In this document: positions 52,673 to 62,320 of the stretch, one piece after another
Layout: each line of letters starts with the position of its first letter
Position numbering within the stretch: position 1 is the first letter of the stretch
Assembly (NCBI RefSeq): GCF_000379765.1
Contig: NZ_KB903439.1
Coordinates: forward strand, 98,762 to 162,761
Direction: 5' to 3'
Source of the DNA: Flexithrix dorotheae DSM 6795
GTDB taxonomy: Bacteria > Bacteroidota > Bacteroidia > Cytophagales > Flammeovirgaceae
Length of the DNA: 64,000 nt
Position numbers and translations under genes: made by a program
The notes under the pieces: model-generated
The model's database searches: none
Told to the model about the DNA's origin: nothing
Seen by the model: only the letters and a program-made list of their open reading frames with translations

Positions 52673-54505
52673 ATGAAAATGGGAAATCTGAAGCTTTCAC
52701 TATTATTACTGATTACCGTAGTTTATGTACAACTACCTGCATTTTCCCAGTCTGACTGGGCTCCTGTAGAGGGGAAAATTATGTCGGAATGGGCAGAAAA
52801 AGTTTCTCCGGAAAAACCCCTGAATGAATATCCCAGACCACAGATGGTGAGGGAAAATTGGGAAAATCTAAACGGACTCTGGGATTATGCCATCAAACCA
52901 AAAGATGATCCTCAACCTTCTGGCTTTGATGGAAAAATATTAGTTCCCTATGCGGTAGAATCTGCCTTATCGGGAGTAGGAAAAATGGTTGGAAAAGATA
53001 ATAACCTTTGGTATAAAACTACCTTTACTGCACCTAAAAAATCAGGAAAAGACAGGGTTTTATTGCACTTTGGTGCAGTGGACTGGGAAGCTGAGGTTTT
53101 TATAAATGGAGAAAAAGCAGGCTTGCATCAAGGAGGTTATGATCCATTTTCTTTCGATATTACCGGATTAATAAAGGGGAGAGGTGCACAGGAACTGGTC
53201 GTGAAAGTTTGGGATCCTACTGATGAAGGTCCTCAGCCAAGGGGAAAGCAGGTGAAAGATCCGAAAGGCATCTGGTATACTCCGGTTACCGGAATATGGC
53301 AAACCGTTTGGCTTGAAACTGTGGGGGAAGCTTATATTGCAGATTTAAAAACCACCCCTGATATTGATACAAAGTCCCTGAAAGTAAAGGTTAATGTGGA
53401 AAATGGAGGAGCTTCTGATAAAGTTTTGGTGAAAGCTTTAAAAGAAGGAACTGTAATAGCTGAGCAGGAGATTGGAATTCAGGATGAGGCCAGTTTATCT
53501 ATTTCGGATATGCAATTATGGTCACCAGATAATCCATTCCTGTACGATTTGGAGATTTCCCTTTTGCAAAAAGGAAAAGCAAGAGATCAGGTGAAAAGTT
53601 ACTTTGGCATGCGAAAAATTTCCCTGGAAAAAGATGAAAACGGGGTGCAAAGAATGATGCTGAATAATGAATTTCTATTCCAGTTTGGTCCGCTGGATCA
53701 GGGGTGGTGGCCTGATGGTTTGTATACTGCCCCTACGGATGAAGCATTACTTTTTGACATCGAAAAAACAAAGGAAATGGGCTTCAACATGATCAGAAAA
53801 CATGTGAAGGTAGAACCGGCCAGATGGTACCATCACTGTGATAAACTGGGCATGCTGGTTTGGCAGGATATGCCTAATGGAGATAAATCTCCGAAGTGGA
53901 TGAACAGCCCGGCTTATGAGGGAAGGGATATTGAGAGGTCACCAGAGTCCCAGGAAATTTATAAAACTGAATGGAAAGAAATCATGAGTGATTTCAGTTT
54001 GTTTCCAAGTATTGTAGTATGGGTGCCTTTCAATGAGGCTTGGGGACAATTCAAAACTGTAGAGGTGGTAGAATGGACACAGCAATTTGACCCAACCAGA
54101 TTGGTGAACAGTGCCAGTGGTGGAAATTATTTTGATGTAGGGGATATCCTGGATTTGCACCATTATCCGGACCCAAGGATGCCAAGGGCAGATCTTTTTG
54201 GAAAGGAGCAGGCCATTGTGTTGGGAGAATATGGTGGATTGGGATTACCTGTAGAAAATCATACCTGGCAGGAAAAAGACAACTGGGGATACCGAAGTTT
54301 TACCAACAAAGAAGACCTGGCCCAAAGATATGCTTCCTATATAGATGAATTGGAAGCACTGATTGGCAAAGGATTATCAGGGGCGATTTACACCCAAACA
54401 ACGGATGTGGAAGTAGAAATTAATGGTTTAATGACTTATGACCGAAAAGTGATCAAAATAGATCCTGCATTTTTGAAGAAAACACATCAGAAATTATACA
54501 AGTAG
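52673..54505 (+). CDS. glycoside hydrolase family 2 enzyme
   Basis: 610 residues, short for GH2 and without extra C-terminal domains. Signal peptide to about LPAFSQ. A sugar-binding jelly roll (ENWENLNGLWDYAIKPKDD, LHFGAVDWEAEVFINGEKAGLHQGGYDPFSFD) is followed by an Ig-like domain and a TIM barrel. The candidate acid/base is Glu455 in PFNEAWGQF and the nucleophile Glu519 in VLGEYGG. It would release terminal beta-linked galactose, glucuronate or mannose from oligosaccharides in the periplasm. It is followed by the alginate-lyase-family gene 49 bp later and preceded by a sulfatase, so it probably acts on the same glycan. Confidence 0.92.
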   Translation: MKMGNLKLSLLLLITVVYVQLPAFSQSDWAPVEGKIMSEWAEKVSPEKPLNEYPRPQMVRENWENLNGLWDYAIKPKDDPQPSGFDGKILVPYAVESALSGVGKMVGKDNNLWYKTTFTAPKKSGKDRVLLHFGAVDWEAEVFINGEKAGLHQGGYDPFSFDITGLIKGRGAQELVVKVWDPTDEGPQPRGKQVKDPKGIWYTPVTGIWQTVWLETVGEAYIADLKTTPDIDTKSLKVKVNVENGGASDKVLVKALKEGTVIAEQEIGIQDEASLSISDMQLWSPDNPFLYDLEISLLQKGKARDQVKSYFGMRKISLEKDENGVQRMMLNNEFLFQFGPLDQGWWPDGLYTAPTDEALLFDIEKTKEMGFNMIRKHVKVEPARWYHHCDKLGMLVWQDMPNGDKSPKWMNSPAYEGRDIERSPESQEIYKTEWKEIMSDFSLFPSIVVWVPFNEAWGQFKTVEVVEWTQQFDPTRLVNSASGGNYFDVGDILDLHHYPDPRMPRADLFGKEQAIVLGEYGGLGLPVENHTWQEKDNWGYRSFTNKEDLAQRYASYIDELEALIGKGLSGAIYTQTTDVEVEINGLMTYDRKVIKIDPAFLKKTHQKLYK

Positions 54506-54554
54506 ATAGAAAAAAGTTGGGTGGAGTAAATTATTGAAGCGTAAAAAACTAAAA

Positions 54555-55757
54555 ATGAAGTGTGTTAAGTTGAGTTTATTTGCCCTGATTTTTATGATTT
54601 TTTCCTGCCAGGAAAAAGCGGGGAATTCGGGTAAGGATGAAGTTGTTGAAAAAGTACCTTCATCTCCTTTTGATAAGGCTGAAATTATAAAAAAGGCGGA
54701 AAAGTTTATGAACATGGAGGTGATCACCATCACCAGTTTTTCCAGTGAGAGATCGGAAGGAGGAATCCATGATTTTTATTCGGAGGGAGATTATTGGTGG
54801 GAAGACCCTGAAAATCCGGAAGGACCTTATATTCGAAAAGACGGCATGACCAACCCAGATAATTTTACCAAACACCGGGAAGCTGTGATGCGGTTAAGTG
54901 AAATTTCCGGTGCTTTGGGAGCAGCTTATCGGATAACAGGAGAGGATAAATATGTAGAGGAATTGAAAAAACATTTGGTGGCCTGGTTTGTCGATCCGGA
55001 GACTAAAATGAATCCTAATTTGATGTATGCTCAAGCCATAAAAGGCAGGGTTTCAGGTAGAGGAATTGGCATAATTGATACTATTCATTTGATAGAAGTT
55101 TCCCAGGCAGCACATATTAGCAGAGCTTCTCAAGTTTGGTCAGAAGCCGAAATAACCGGTATAATTGACTGGTTTTCCCAATATGTGGAATGGATGACCA
55201 CTCACCAGTACGGCCTGGATGAAAGAGATAATGGCAATAATCATAGCAGTACCTGGGCCATGCAGGTAGCAGCTTTTTCCACCCTTACAGGTAATGAGGA
55301 AGCCATGGATTTTTGCAGGAAGATGTATAAAGAAGTTTTATTGCCAGAACAAATGGATGAGAAGGGGGGCTTCCCCAAAGAATTGGGCAGGACTAAACCC
55401 TACAATTATTCCCTGTTTAATTTAGATGCTTTTGCCACAATTTGCCAGATTCTATCCACACCTGAAAACAATCTTTTTTCATACACCACCGAAGATGGAA
55501 GAGGGATGAAACTGGGAATGGAATTTATGTATCCTTACATTGCAGATAAAAGCAAATGGCCTTATCCGCAGGATGTTTTATATTGGGATAACTGGCCGGT
55601 AAGGCAACCGTCATTACTTTTTTCAGGATTGGCTTTCAATCAGGCCAAATACATTGAGTTGTGGAAAACCCTTGATGGCGATCCTCAGGTTTTTGAAGTT
55701 AAGCGAAATACATTTGCCAGAAATCCGGTGCTTTGGGTTTCCAAAGTAAATTTATAG
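54555..55757 (+). CDS. alginate lyase family protein (PF05426-type)
   Basis: 400 residues from the ATG at 54555, which begins a clean lipoprotein signal (MIFSC); the TTG at 54534 is less likely. The all-helical lyase fold is indicated by ALGAAYRITGEDKYVEELKKHLVAWFVDPETKMNPNLMYAQAIKGRVSGRGIGIIDT (landmarks only) and by the catalytic-type NNHSSTW (His230) that is typical of PL5-like enzymes. It would cleave a uronate-containing polymer by beta-elimination, giving unsaturated oligouronides. It is the last gene of the sulfatase-GH2-lyase run and has its own terminator. The exact polymer is not determined. Confidence 0.88.
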   Translation: MKCVKLSLFALIFMIFSCQEKAGNSGKDEVVEKVPSSPFDKAEIIKKAEKFMNMEVITITSFSSERSEGGIHDFYSEGDYWWEDPENPEGPYIRKDGMTNPDNFTKHREAVMRLSEISGALGAAYRITGEDKYVEELKKHLVAWFVDPETKMNPNLMYAQAIKGRVSGRGIGIIDTIHLIEVSQAAHISRASQVWSEAEITGIIDWFSQYVEWMTTHQYGLDERDNGNNHSSTWAMQVAAFSTLTGNEEAMDFCRKMYKEVLLPEQMDEKGGFPKELGRTKPYNYSLFNLDAFATICQILSTPENNLFSYTTEDGRGMKLGMEFMYPYIADKSKWPYPQDVLYWDNWPVRQPSLLFSGLAFNQAKYIELWKTLDGDPQVFEVKRNTFARNPVLWVSKVNL

Positions 55758-55763
55758 GAAGAA

Positions 55764-55811
55764 AAAGCCAGCTCATTCAGTAAATACCAGGAATGATGGG
55801 CTGGCTTTTTT
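55764..55811. terminator. terminator between lyase and aldehyde dehydrogenase genes
   Basis: AAAAAGCCAGC-TCATT pairs with AATGATGGGCTGGCTTTTT (small internal bulge), with a T-tract on the plus strand and an A-tract on the other side. It lies in the gap between converging genes and can act in both directions. Confidence 0.88.
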
Positions 55812-55823
55812 AATTTCTGTTCT

Positions 55824-57179
55824 TTACTTCACATAAACCGTTTTCCGGTTTACAAATTCCAGAATACCATCTTTAGAAAGTTCCCTTCCATATCCTGAAA
55901 TTTTGGTTCCTCCAAAAGGCAATCTTGGGTCAGATTTTACCAGTTCATTTATAAAATAAGCGCCATCGCTTACTTTTGAAGACATGGCAATCGCTTTCTC
56001 AATATTGGTGGTGCATACAGTTACCCCAAGTCCAAATGGAGATAATTCAGATAACCTGAAGGCATCCTCCACATCCTTGGCCCTGATCATGGCGGCTAAA
56101 GGGCCAAATGTTTCTTCCTTAAAAGCAGGCATTTCAGGGGTCACATGTTTCAAAATTGTAGGCTCATGGAAACATTTATTTTGCTGACCACCCCATACTA
56201 ATTCAGCTCCCATTTTTATAGAGTCCTGCACTTGTTTTTGAAGATTTTCTGCCAAATCTTTTCTGGCCAGAGGACCAACTTCAGTGGTTTCTTCTAAGGG
56301 ATTTCCAGATTTTAATTTTTTTACAGCTTCAGTAAACCGGGATACAAATTCATCGTGGATGCTGTCTGCAAGTATAAATCTTTTCGCAGCAATACAACTT
56401 TGACCACAATTGAGCATCCTTGCTGTAAGTGCAGTCTTTACAGTCTTTTCAATATCGGCATCATCCCAAACTATAAAGGCATTACTTCCTCCAAGTTCCA
56501 ACAATGATTTTTTAAGGTTTTTGCCAGCTATTGCAGCAACCGAAGCACCGGCTTTTTCACTTCCTGTAAGTGAAACGGCCTTCACAGCATCATGGGAAAG
56601 TATATTTTCTATTTGGCCGTGGCCCACAATTAAGTTCTGAAAAACACCTTCGGGAAATCCGGCTTCAGTGAAAACCTCTTCAATTAAAATGGCACAGCCA
56701 TATACATTGGAGGCGTGTTTTAAAATGGCGGTATTTCCAGCGGTAAGGGTAGGAGCAGCAAACCTGAAAACCTGCCAAAAGGGGAAATTCCAGGGCATTA
56801 CGGCTAAAATACAGCCCAATGGTTCATGTTTTACAAAACTTTTTTGAGCGTCTGTTTCAATAAACTCATCCTTGAGAAAATCTGCGGCATTTTCAGCGTA
56901 GTAGTCACATACCCAGGCACATTTATTGACCTCGCCCTTTGATTCTTTTATCGGCTTCCCCATTTCCAGGGTGATCATTTTGGCATATTTACCTTCGTTA
57001 TTCCTCAAAACATTTCCCGCATTTTTCATCAGTCTTGCCCTCTCTTCCAGAGGTACTGCTCGCCATTTTTCAAATGCTGTGCCTGATCTGGCTAGTTTTG
57101 AAGCGGTTTCTTTCTCAGATAATTCAGCATATTGGTTCAGGATTTCCCCATTATAGGGGTTAATACTTTTGTAAGTCAT
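55824..57179 (-). CDS. NAD(P)-dependent succinate-semialdehyde/aldehyde dehydrogenase
   Basis: 451 residues, the size of the short Sad/YneI-like class. The active-site set is present: MPWNFPFWQ cofactor region, SLTGSEKAG, Glu228 in LLELGGSNAF and Cys262 in NCGQSCIAAKRF, then the C-terminal LPFGGTKISGYGRE. It is cytoplasmic and oxidises semialdehydes to acids. Beside a uronate-lyase gene it might handle a sugar-derived semialdehyde, but the family is broad and this gene is convergent, not in the same operon. Confidence 0.9.
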   Translation of the reverse strand: MTYKSINPYNGEILNQYAELSEKETASKLARSGTAFEKWRAVPLEERARLMKNAGNVLRNNEGKYAKMITLEMGKPIKESKGEVNKCAWVCDYYAENAADFLKDEFIETDAQKSFVKHEPLGCILAVMPWNFPFWQVFRFAAPTLTAGNTAILKHASNVYGCAILIEEVFTEAGFPEGVFQNLIVGHGQIENILSHDAVKAVSLTGSEKAGASVAAIAGKNLKKSLLELGGSNAFIVWDDADIEKTVKTALTARMLNCGQSCIAAKRFILADSIHDEFVSRFTEAVKKLKSGNPLEETTEVGPLARKDLAENLQKQVQDSIKMGAELVWGGQQNKCFHEPTILKHVTPEMPAFKEETFGPLAAMIRAKDVEDAFRLSELSPFGLGVTVCTTNIEKAIAMSSKVSDGAYFINELVKSDPRLPFGGTKISGYGRELSKDGILEFVNRKTVYVK

Positions 57180-57526
57180 CTTGATAATTGTTTTTAATCA
57201 TTAATGCACTTTTTTAAGGCAACAATGTTTTCCAAAAGGTTGTTTAAGTAAAGTTGAAAAAATAAAATTCACATTTTCAGGCCTTTATTTTAGCTCAGGA
57301 AGATACTTTTTTAAGGTGCATAGCAACTTTACGCCACAAAAAAAGCGGATGGCTAGCTGAAGTAATAGGTAAAAAAACAGGCAGAAATCAGAAAATTACT
57401 TTTTTATCTTTACTAAAATGGAAGTTCGTGAAAAAAGAATTTGGAAAAAAGTAAAAAGAGGTGAAATTAATCTTTAGGCGTGAGTAAAAAGCACAAATTG
57501 ATAGATTAGAAATCGAGAAGTTATTT
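57180..57526. other. intergenic region, no identifiable feature
   Basis: About 350 bp between the ALDH start and the histidine kinase stop, both on the minus strand. It should contain the ALDH promoter. A plus-strand frame without start (about 57268-57460) ends in a Lys-rich tail but has no recognisable relative. No clear terminator stem was seen for the kinase gene. Confidence 0.4.
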
Positions 57527-58870
57527 TTAAACCATAGATTTTTCCAAAGATTTTAGCCCTACCACAAAAGTTGCCCCATTACCTGTTTTATTAGGTTCGT
57601 ACCAAACATCAGCCTCAATAAGTTCGGCATATCGTTTTACAAGGGATAACCCCAGTCCTGTAGAAGTTTCTCCGGCAGTTGGTCTTGAAGTTAATTTGGA
57701 GAATTTTTTAAATAATTTGCCCTCTTCTTCCGGTCTTATACCTTGTCCATTATCAATTATTTTTACCTGTAATTGTGCATCCATTTTTAGGATATCCACC
57801 ATTACAGTGGTATCAGGTAAGGAGAATTTGATGGCATTTGAAAGAAGATTTTCAAGCACAAGTTTTAAATAAGTATCATCAGTTTTTACCAGGGCATTGT
57901 CAGCCTGGTCATTAATTCGAATATTGATGCGCTTTTTTTCAGCCTGTTCTTTTATCCTGCCTAATACGTGTTCGATGGTAGCCTGCAGGTTGGTGGTTTC
58001 CCATTTTATTTCCAGTCCTTTTTGCTCAATTGCATCCATTTTGAGGACTTTATCAATCAGGTCCTGCGCATTTACTGTGGATTCCAAAATCAAATCAATA
58101 TATCTTTCAGATGGTGTATTTTGATCAGTTTTTAGGAGATTGGTTAAACCTAGGATATTATTAAGCGGGCTCCTAAGGTCATGAGCCAGAATCCTGATGA
58201 TGGTGTCTTTTTCATTTACCAGTTTTTCCAACTCAGAGGATTGCTGGATTATAGTTTCTTTTTGTCTGTTAAGGATAATATTTTTACTTTCTACCTCTTC
58301 CAGGGCTTTTCGCTGCATATTTTCAAAAACAAAAGAAATGAATAATATAATGAGTAAAAGGCCTGGAATGACTGAAATATATAATTCAGTTTTGAGGGAC
58401 TGGTTATATTCTATCGGTAATTCAATTCCATTAAGGGCAAATATCCCCAGAATAATCATAGTGAGAAAGGCTATTCCTCCCCAAATAATTCCGGATAACC
58501 TGTTAACCACCAAAAGGGCCAATACCGGTGTGGCAATAATCCAGGGATAGATTGCAGAAAAAACCCCTCCTGAATAAATGGCGAGCACAATGACAGCAAA
58601 AGAGCCAATGAAGATAAATACATTTCCCAAATAAAGGGCCGGTATTCTGGTTTTTAGAAAGAAGGGCAACAATAAAAATCCAACAACATTGGAGATCATT
58701 AAATAAACACCTTTCTCAAATTCGTAAAAAACACTAAACCAGATATAACTATTTGAAAACAAGCTTGTCAATAAACAAGCCCGCACCAGCAAACGGGAAC
58801 GTCTAAGTTCTTTGATATCCTGAAATCGCCATTCTCCAATAAAATAATCAACAAGCTTAGCGATTTTCAT
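57527..58870 (-). CDS. sensor histidine kinase with six-TM N-terminus
   Basis: 447 residues. The first 185 residues contain about six membrane helices (7TM-DISM/MASE-like, no large periplasmic domain), followed by a coiled linker, a HisKA segment with the phospho-acceptor His230 in RILAHDLRSPLNNILG, and the HATPase domain (ENLLSNAIKFS, DNGQGIRPEEEGKLFKKFSK, GLGLSLVKRYAEL). No receiver domain or adjacent response regulator is present, so it is an orphan kinase. The short sensor suggests it detects a membrane or intracellular signal. It is transcribed alone. Confidence 0.92.
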   Translation of the reverse strand: MKIAKLVDYFIGEWRFQDIKELRRSRLLVRACLLTSLFSNSYIWFSVFYEFEKGVYLMISNVVGFLLLPFFLKTRIPALYLGNVFIFIGSFAVIVLAIYSGGVFSAIYPWIIATPVLALLVVNRLSGIIWGGIAFLTMIILGIFALNGIELPIEYNQSLKTELYISVIPGLLLIILFISFVFENMQRKALEEVESKNIILNRQKETIIQQSSELEKLVNEKDTIIRILAHDLRSPLNNILGLTNLLKTDQNTPSERYIDLILESTVNAQDLIDKVLKMDAIEQKGLEIKWETTNLQATIEHVLGRIKEQAEKKRINIRINDQADNALVKTDDTYLKLVLENLLSNAIKFSLPDTTVMVDILKMDAQLQVKIIDNGQGIRPEEEGKLFKKFSKLTSRPTAGETSTGLGLSLVKRYAELIEADVWYEPNKTGNGATFVVGLKSLEKSMV

Positions 58871-59234
58871 AGTTTTAAAAAATTGGTCATAAATAGGTTA
58901 AAATGCATCAATTAGTCCGGTTAAAATAGGTTAGCGCAATATAAAAAATTTTGGCTCTGATGCAAAGATTAATTAATTGCAGGGAATTAAATACACTCTC
59001 CTAAATGTTTTTCGCAATTATAGGGCAGAAAATTGTATCCTAAAATTTGGTAATCCTTATTTTTAATCAATCAATATCCTATGGAGTCACGAAGTGAATT
59101 AAAGCGTATTATTAAATAATCATAATTCTCTATCTCCTAAAAATTGTAGTTTGCCAGTTTATGATTAATTTCAGGAATTTAAAACATAAGACCACCGAAT
59201 CACAGAACTATTACTATAAACAAATTTATAAGAG
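58871..59234. promoter_or_regulatory. divergent promoter region between histidine kinase and ThuA-like genes
   Basis: 364 bp of AT-rich DNA between two divergently transcribed genes. It must hold both promoters, but I see no unambiguous TTG-N19-TAnnTTTG match. No ORF, repeat or hairpin of note. Confidence 0.4.
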
Positions 59235-60194
59235 ATGAAGAAAACCATTATTTGCATTGTTTCTATTTTATGGTGCACATTTACGGCAAATGCCCAGTTA
59301 AAAGCACTAATTGTTGATGGCCAGAATAACCATCAGGTTTGGCCGAAATCTACCATCATGATCAAGCAATATCTGGAAGAAACAGGTTTGTTTGAAGTAG
59401 ATATATCTCGCTCTAAATATACCTGGAAAGCTGAAAGAGAAGCAGATTATCTTGCCATGGCGGGAGTTGGAGAAACGGAGGAGCTGGAATCGCCCAAGAC
59501 CGATCCCGATTTTGCCCCTGATTTTAAAAAATATGATGTAGTCATTTCAAACTTTGGGTGGAAGGCCGCAGACTGGCCGGAGAAAACACAAAAAGCATTT
59601 GAAAAATTTGTAAAATCCGGAGGAGGTTTTGTTTCAGTTCATGCGGCTGATAATTCCTTTCCCACCTGGAAAGCCTACAATAAAATGATTGGCCTGGGTG
59701 GCTGGGGTGACAGAAATGAAAAAGATGGCCCTTATGTATATTACACAAATGAAGGCGAGTTGGTGAGAGACAATTCCAAGGGAAACGGAGGTGCTCATGG
59801 TCCTCAGAATGAAATTACTATAACGGTACGGGTTCCCGATCATCCGATTACCAAAGGAATGCCCAAAGAGTGGTTAACCGGAAAAGATGAATGTTATGCC
59901 AAATTAAGAGGGCCGGCAGAAAACATGACCATTCTGGCCACAGGGAAAGATAATTCGGGAAAAGCACCTACGGATAGACATGAACCGGCACTAATGGTTT
60001 TGGAATATGGTAAAGGCCGGATTTTCCATACTACCCTGGGGCATGAAGATTATTCTTTCGAAAATGTAGGAATGATAATTTCCCTGATTAGGGGAACAGA
60101 ATGGGCGGCCACTGGAAAAGTGACTCAACCCATTCCAGACGATTTCCCAACTGCTACAGAATCTAAAAGCCGAAAGTTTGAATTGAAGAATTAA
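59235..60194 (+). CDS. ThuA domain protein (secreted)
   Basis: 319 residues. The signal peptide ends near TANAQ. It has the ThuA-like class I glutamine-amidotransferase-related fold: LKALIVDGQNNHQVWPKST, YDVVISNFGWKAADWPEKTQKAFEKFV, GGFVSVHAADNSF, GHEDYSF and PDHPITKGMPKEW. ThuA-type proteins are common next to sugar-degradation genes in Planctomycetes and Bacteroidota, with trehalose/sucrose-related or unknown function. The His of VHAADN is conserved in the family. It stands alone with its own terminator. The reaction is not known. Confidence 0.88.
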   Translation: MKKTIICIVSILWCTFTANAQLKALIVDGQNNHQVWPKSTIMIKQYLEETGLFEVDISRSKYTWKAEREADYLAMAGVGETEELESPKTDPDFAPDFKKYDVVISNFGWKAADWPEKTQKAFEKFVKSGGGFVSVHAADNSFPTWKAYNKMIGLGGWGDRNEKDGPYVYYTNEGELVRDNSKGNGGAHGPQNEITITVRVPDHPITKGMPKEWLTGKDECYAKLRGPAENMTILATGKDNSGKAPTDRHEPALMVLEYGKGRIFHTTLGHEDYSFENVGMIISLIRGTEWAATGKVTQPIPDDFPTATESKSRKFELKN

Positions 60195-60205
60195 ATCACT
60201 TCAAA

Positions 60206-60238
60206 AAAAGTTCCTCTTGTTCATCAGGAGGAACTTTT
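60206..60238 (+). terminator. intrinsic terminator after ThuA gene
   Basis: AAAAGTTCCTC (60206-60216) pairs exactly with GAGGAACTTTT (60228-60238), 11-nt loop, 11 bp after the stop codon. Confidence 0.88.
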
Positions 60239-60314
60239 ACATTTTGAAATAAAAGATGATTGCTGATAGGATTTTTCCAACTATTAGCTCTTGAACTATT
60301 GCATTAGGTATTGT

Positions 60315-61202
60315 TTAGCCTGTTTTAAATATATATCCTTTGCCGTGTTGATTTAGGATTTTAACCTTGGGTGTTTTTTCAATTTTCTTTCTTAATCTTG
60401 ATATATACATATCCAAGCTCCTTCCTGTTACTATACCTTTTTTCAGCCAGACTTCATTTATCAAATACTCCCGGGTAACAAGCTCTCCTTCATGGATAAG
60501 CAGAATGCTTAGAATTTGTGCCTCCCTGTCAGTTAATTGAATTATTTTTTCATCAAAAAATATTTGATTAAGTTGTTGGTTGAGTACAAACCCATTTTTT
60601 TCTATCAAACTGTTATTTTTTGGTCCAAGTATTTTTCTTTTGGATATCGTAATCCCGAAAAACGTAAATAGTACAATAGACATACTTGCAAAACCCAATG
60701 CATTAACATTGCCTCTGTAACTAATTTTCTGCTGATTATAAAAACTAACATCTATCCAATAATATGACTGTGGAAGTGTTCTCCCAAGACATGCTATTTC
60801 TTTTTGTCCTAAATGGTCAATCTCAAATCCGTAGACAATTTCTTCGGAACCTGCACCAAGCACATGAACGATAGCCCCTAATGCAATATCTGGTGTAATA
60901 TGTTTTAAGGATATTTTCAGCAATTCTCCCGGTTCAATGGTAATTGGCTTATCAAATTTTAACCTTAAAGTCACGGAATCTACCTGCTGAATTGGTGGAA
61001 CTGGAGTATGATAATCATGAGCATTTGATAACAAATTATCACCGATAGCCCTCATTGCAAGATGTTCTTGCTTCTTCAATAAATTGTTATTTGGAGGGTC
61101 AAGTAACTTAAAAGCAAAGAGGCCAAAAAAGCATGCTAATACGAGGCATATATGACTGATATTTAAGCTTTTATAATTTGTAAATACATTTTTTACAATC
61201 AT
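60315..61202 (-). CDS. membrane-anchored winged-helix regulator (ToxR/CadC-like)
   Basis: 295 residues. A membrane helix near the N-terminus (ICLVLACFFGLFAF) is followed by a periplasmic beta-rich domain (about 60-165, EIVYGFEIDHLGQKEIACLG) and a second helix (ALGFASMSIVLFTFFGI, about 165-190). The cytoplasmic C-terminus is an OmpR/PhoB-type winged helix (IIQLTDREAQILSILLIHEGELVTREYLINEVWLKKG, SRLRKKIEKTP, HGKGYIF). Order is reversed from ToxR (DNA-binding domain last), a Bacteroidota variant. It is divergent from the propeller protein 83 bp away, which may be its sensor partner or target. Confidence 0.85.
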   Translation of the reverse strand: MIVKNVFTNYKSLNISHICLVLACFFGLFAFKLLDPPNNNLLKKQEHLAMRAIGDNLLSNAHDYHTPVPPIQQVDSVTLRLKFDKPITIEPGELLKISLKHITPDIALGAIVHVLGAGSEEIVYGFEIDHLGQKEIACLGRTLPQSYYWIDVSFYNQQKISYRGNVNALGFASMSIVLFTFFGITISKRKILGPKNNSLIEKNGFVLNQQLNQIFFDEKIIQLTDREAQILSILLIHEGELVTREYLINEVWLKKGIVTGRSLDMYISRLRKKIEKTPKVKILNQHGKGYIFKTG

Positions 61203-61285
61203 TTTACTAATTTTTTACAAATCAGGCTCGGTGTAGGAAGAACCTTTCATTTAAATTCAACATTAGATAAACAAATCTAAGAATT

Positions 61286-62320
61286 ATGATAAAAACATTA
61301 TTAAAAGGGAAAGTAAAGAAAAACATACAGGCTTACATCTTGTTCTGGATATTTGTTCCTTGTACTTTGTGTGAAGCGCAAAATACAACTGAATTAACCA
61401 GGGAAGTTATTACTGACTATGGACCTAACAGTATTACCCGTACTATCGAGCAAGATCGAAATGGCAACCTTTGGATTGCTACCTTTCAGGGTGTTTTTCG
61501 GTACGATGGAAAATCTTTCACCAATATTACAAATGAAGTGAGTTCTGCCCGATTCTTTTCTGTTTTAGAAGATAGTAAAGGCAACTTGTGGTTTGGGTCT
61601 ATAGGCTCTGGTGTTTATTGTTACAATGGGAAATCTTTTCAACACTTTACAACCAAGGAGGGACTACCCAATAATGAGATTGTTTATATTTATGAAGATA
61701 AAGCAGGAAATATTTGGTTTGGGGCAAACGGGGGGGCAAGTCGTTACGATGGGAAATCTTTTCAGAATTTTATGATTGAAGGAGATTCTATGATTGAAGA
61801 TAGAACAGGGAAAACTTTTCCAGATTTTACACGCCCTCCAATGGAAGTTAATTCTATTATTGAAGACAAAACAGGCAGGTTATGGTTTGCTACAAGGGGC
61901 AATACTTTCGTTTATGATAGAAAAAAATTCACCATTTTAACCCATAATAACAAACCTTTTACAAATGTCCGTACTATCACTGAAGATAAAAAAGGCAATA
62001 TCTGGTTGGGCGGTACGGATGGTCTTTGGCGTTTTGACGGTAGTGAATTTACCAATATTACCAGGAATTTTGTTGGGTATATCTACGAAGATAAAAAAGG
62101 AAATATTTGGACAAGTTCCGAAAGCACTCAGGGTTGGGTACTTTCCCGGTATGAGGAAAAGTTCCTGACTAATACCCAGCCAATTGCAAACGAAATAAAG
62201 GTAGCAAATGATAATATGCTTTTTGGAATTTTAGAAGCTCATGATGGTAGTATCTGGTTTGGTGCTTTGGATGGAGTGTATCGTTATGATGGAAATACCA
62301 TTAATGATTTTAAAAAGTAA
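61286..62320 (+). CDS. secreted Reg_prop beta-propeller protein
   Basis: 344 residues. Signal peptide to about CEAQN. Six to seven repeats carry the two-component regulator propeller signature (for example EQDRNGNLWIATFQGVFRYDGKSF, EDSKGNLWFGSIGSGVYCYNGKSF, EDKAGNIWFGANGGASRYDGKSF). In hybrid two-component systems these repeats form the periplasmic sensor, but here the protein ends after the propeller: no Y_Y_Y domain, membrane helix or kinase. It therefore acts as a free periplasmic or surface binding protein, or is a sensor split from its regulator. It is divergent from a membrane winged-helix regulator. Confidence 0.88.
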   Translation: MIKTLLKGKVKKNIQAYILFWIFVPCTLCEAQNTTELTREVITDYGPNSITRTIEQDRNGNLWIATFQGVFRYDGKSFTNITNEVSSARFFSVLEDSKGNLWFGSIGSGVYCYNGKSFQHFTTKEGLPNNEIVYIYEDKAGNIWFGANGGASRYDGKSFQNFMIEGDSMIEDRTGKTFPDFTRPPMEVNSIIEDKTGRLWFATRGNTFVYDRKKFTILTHNNKPFTNVRTITEDKKGNIWLGGTDGLWRFDGSEFTNITRNFVGYIYEDKKGNIWTSSESTQGWVLSRYEEKFLTNTQPIANEIKVANDNMLFGILEAHDGSIWFGALDGVYRYDGNTINDFKK

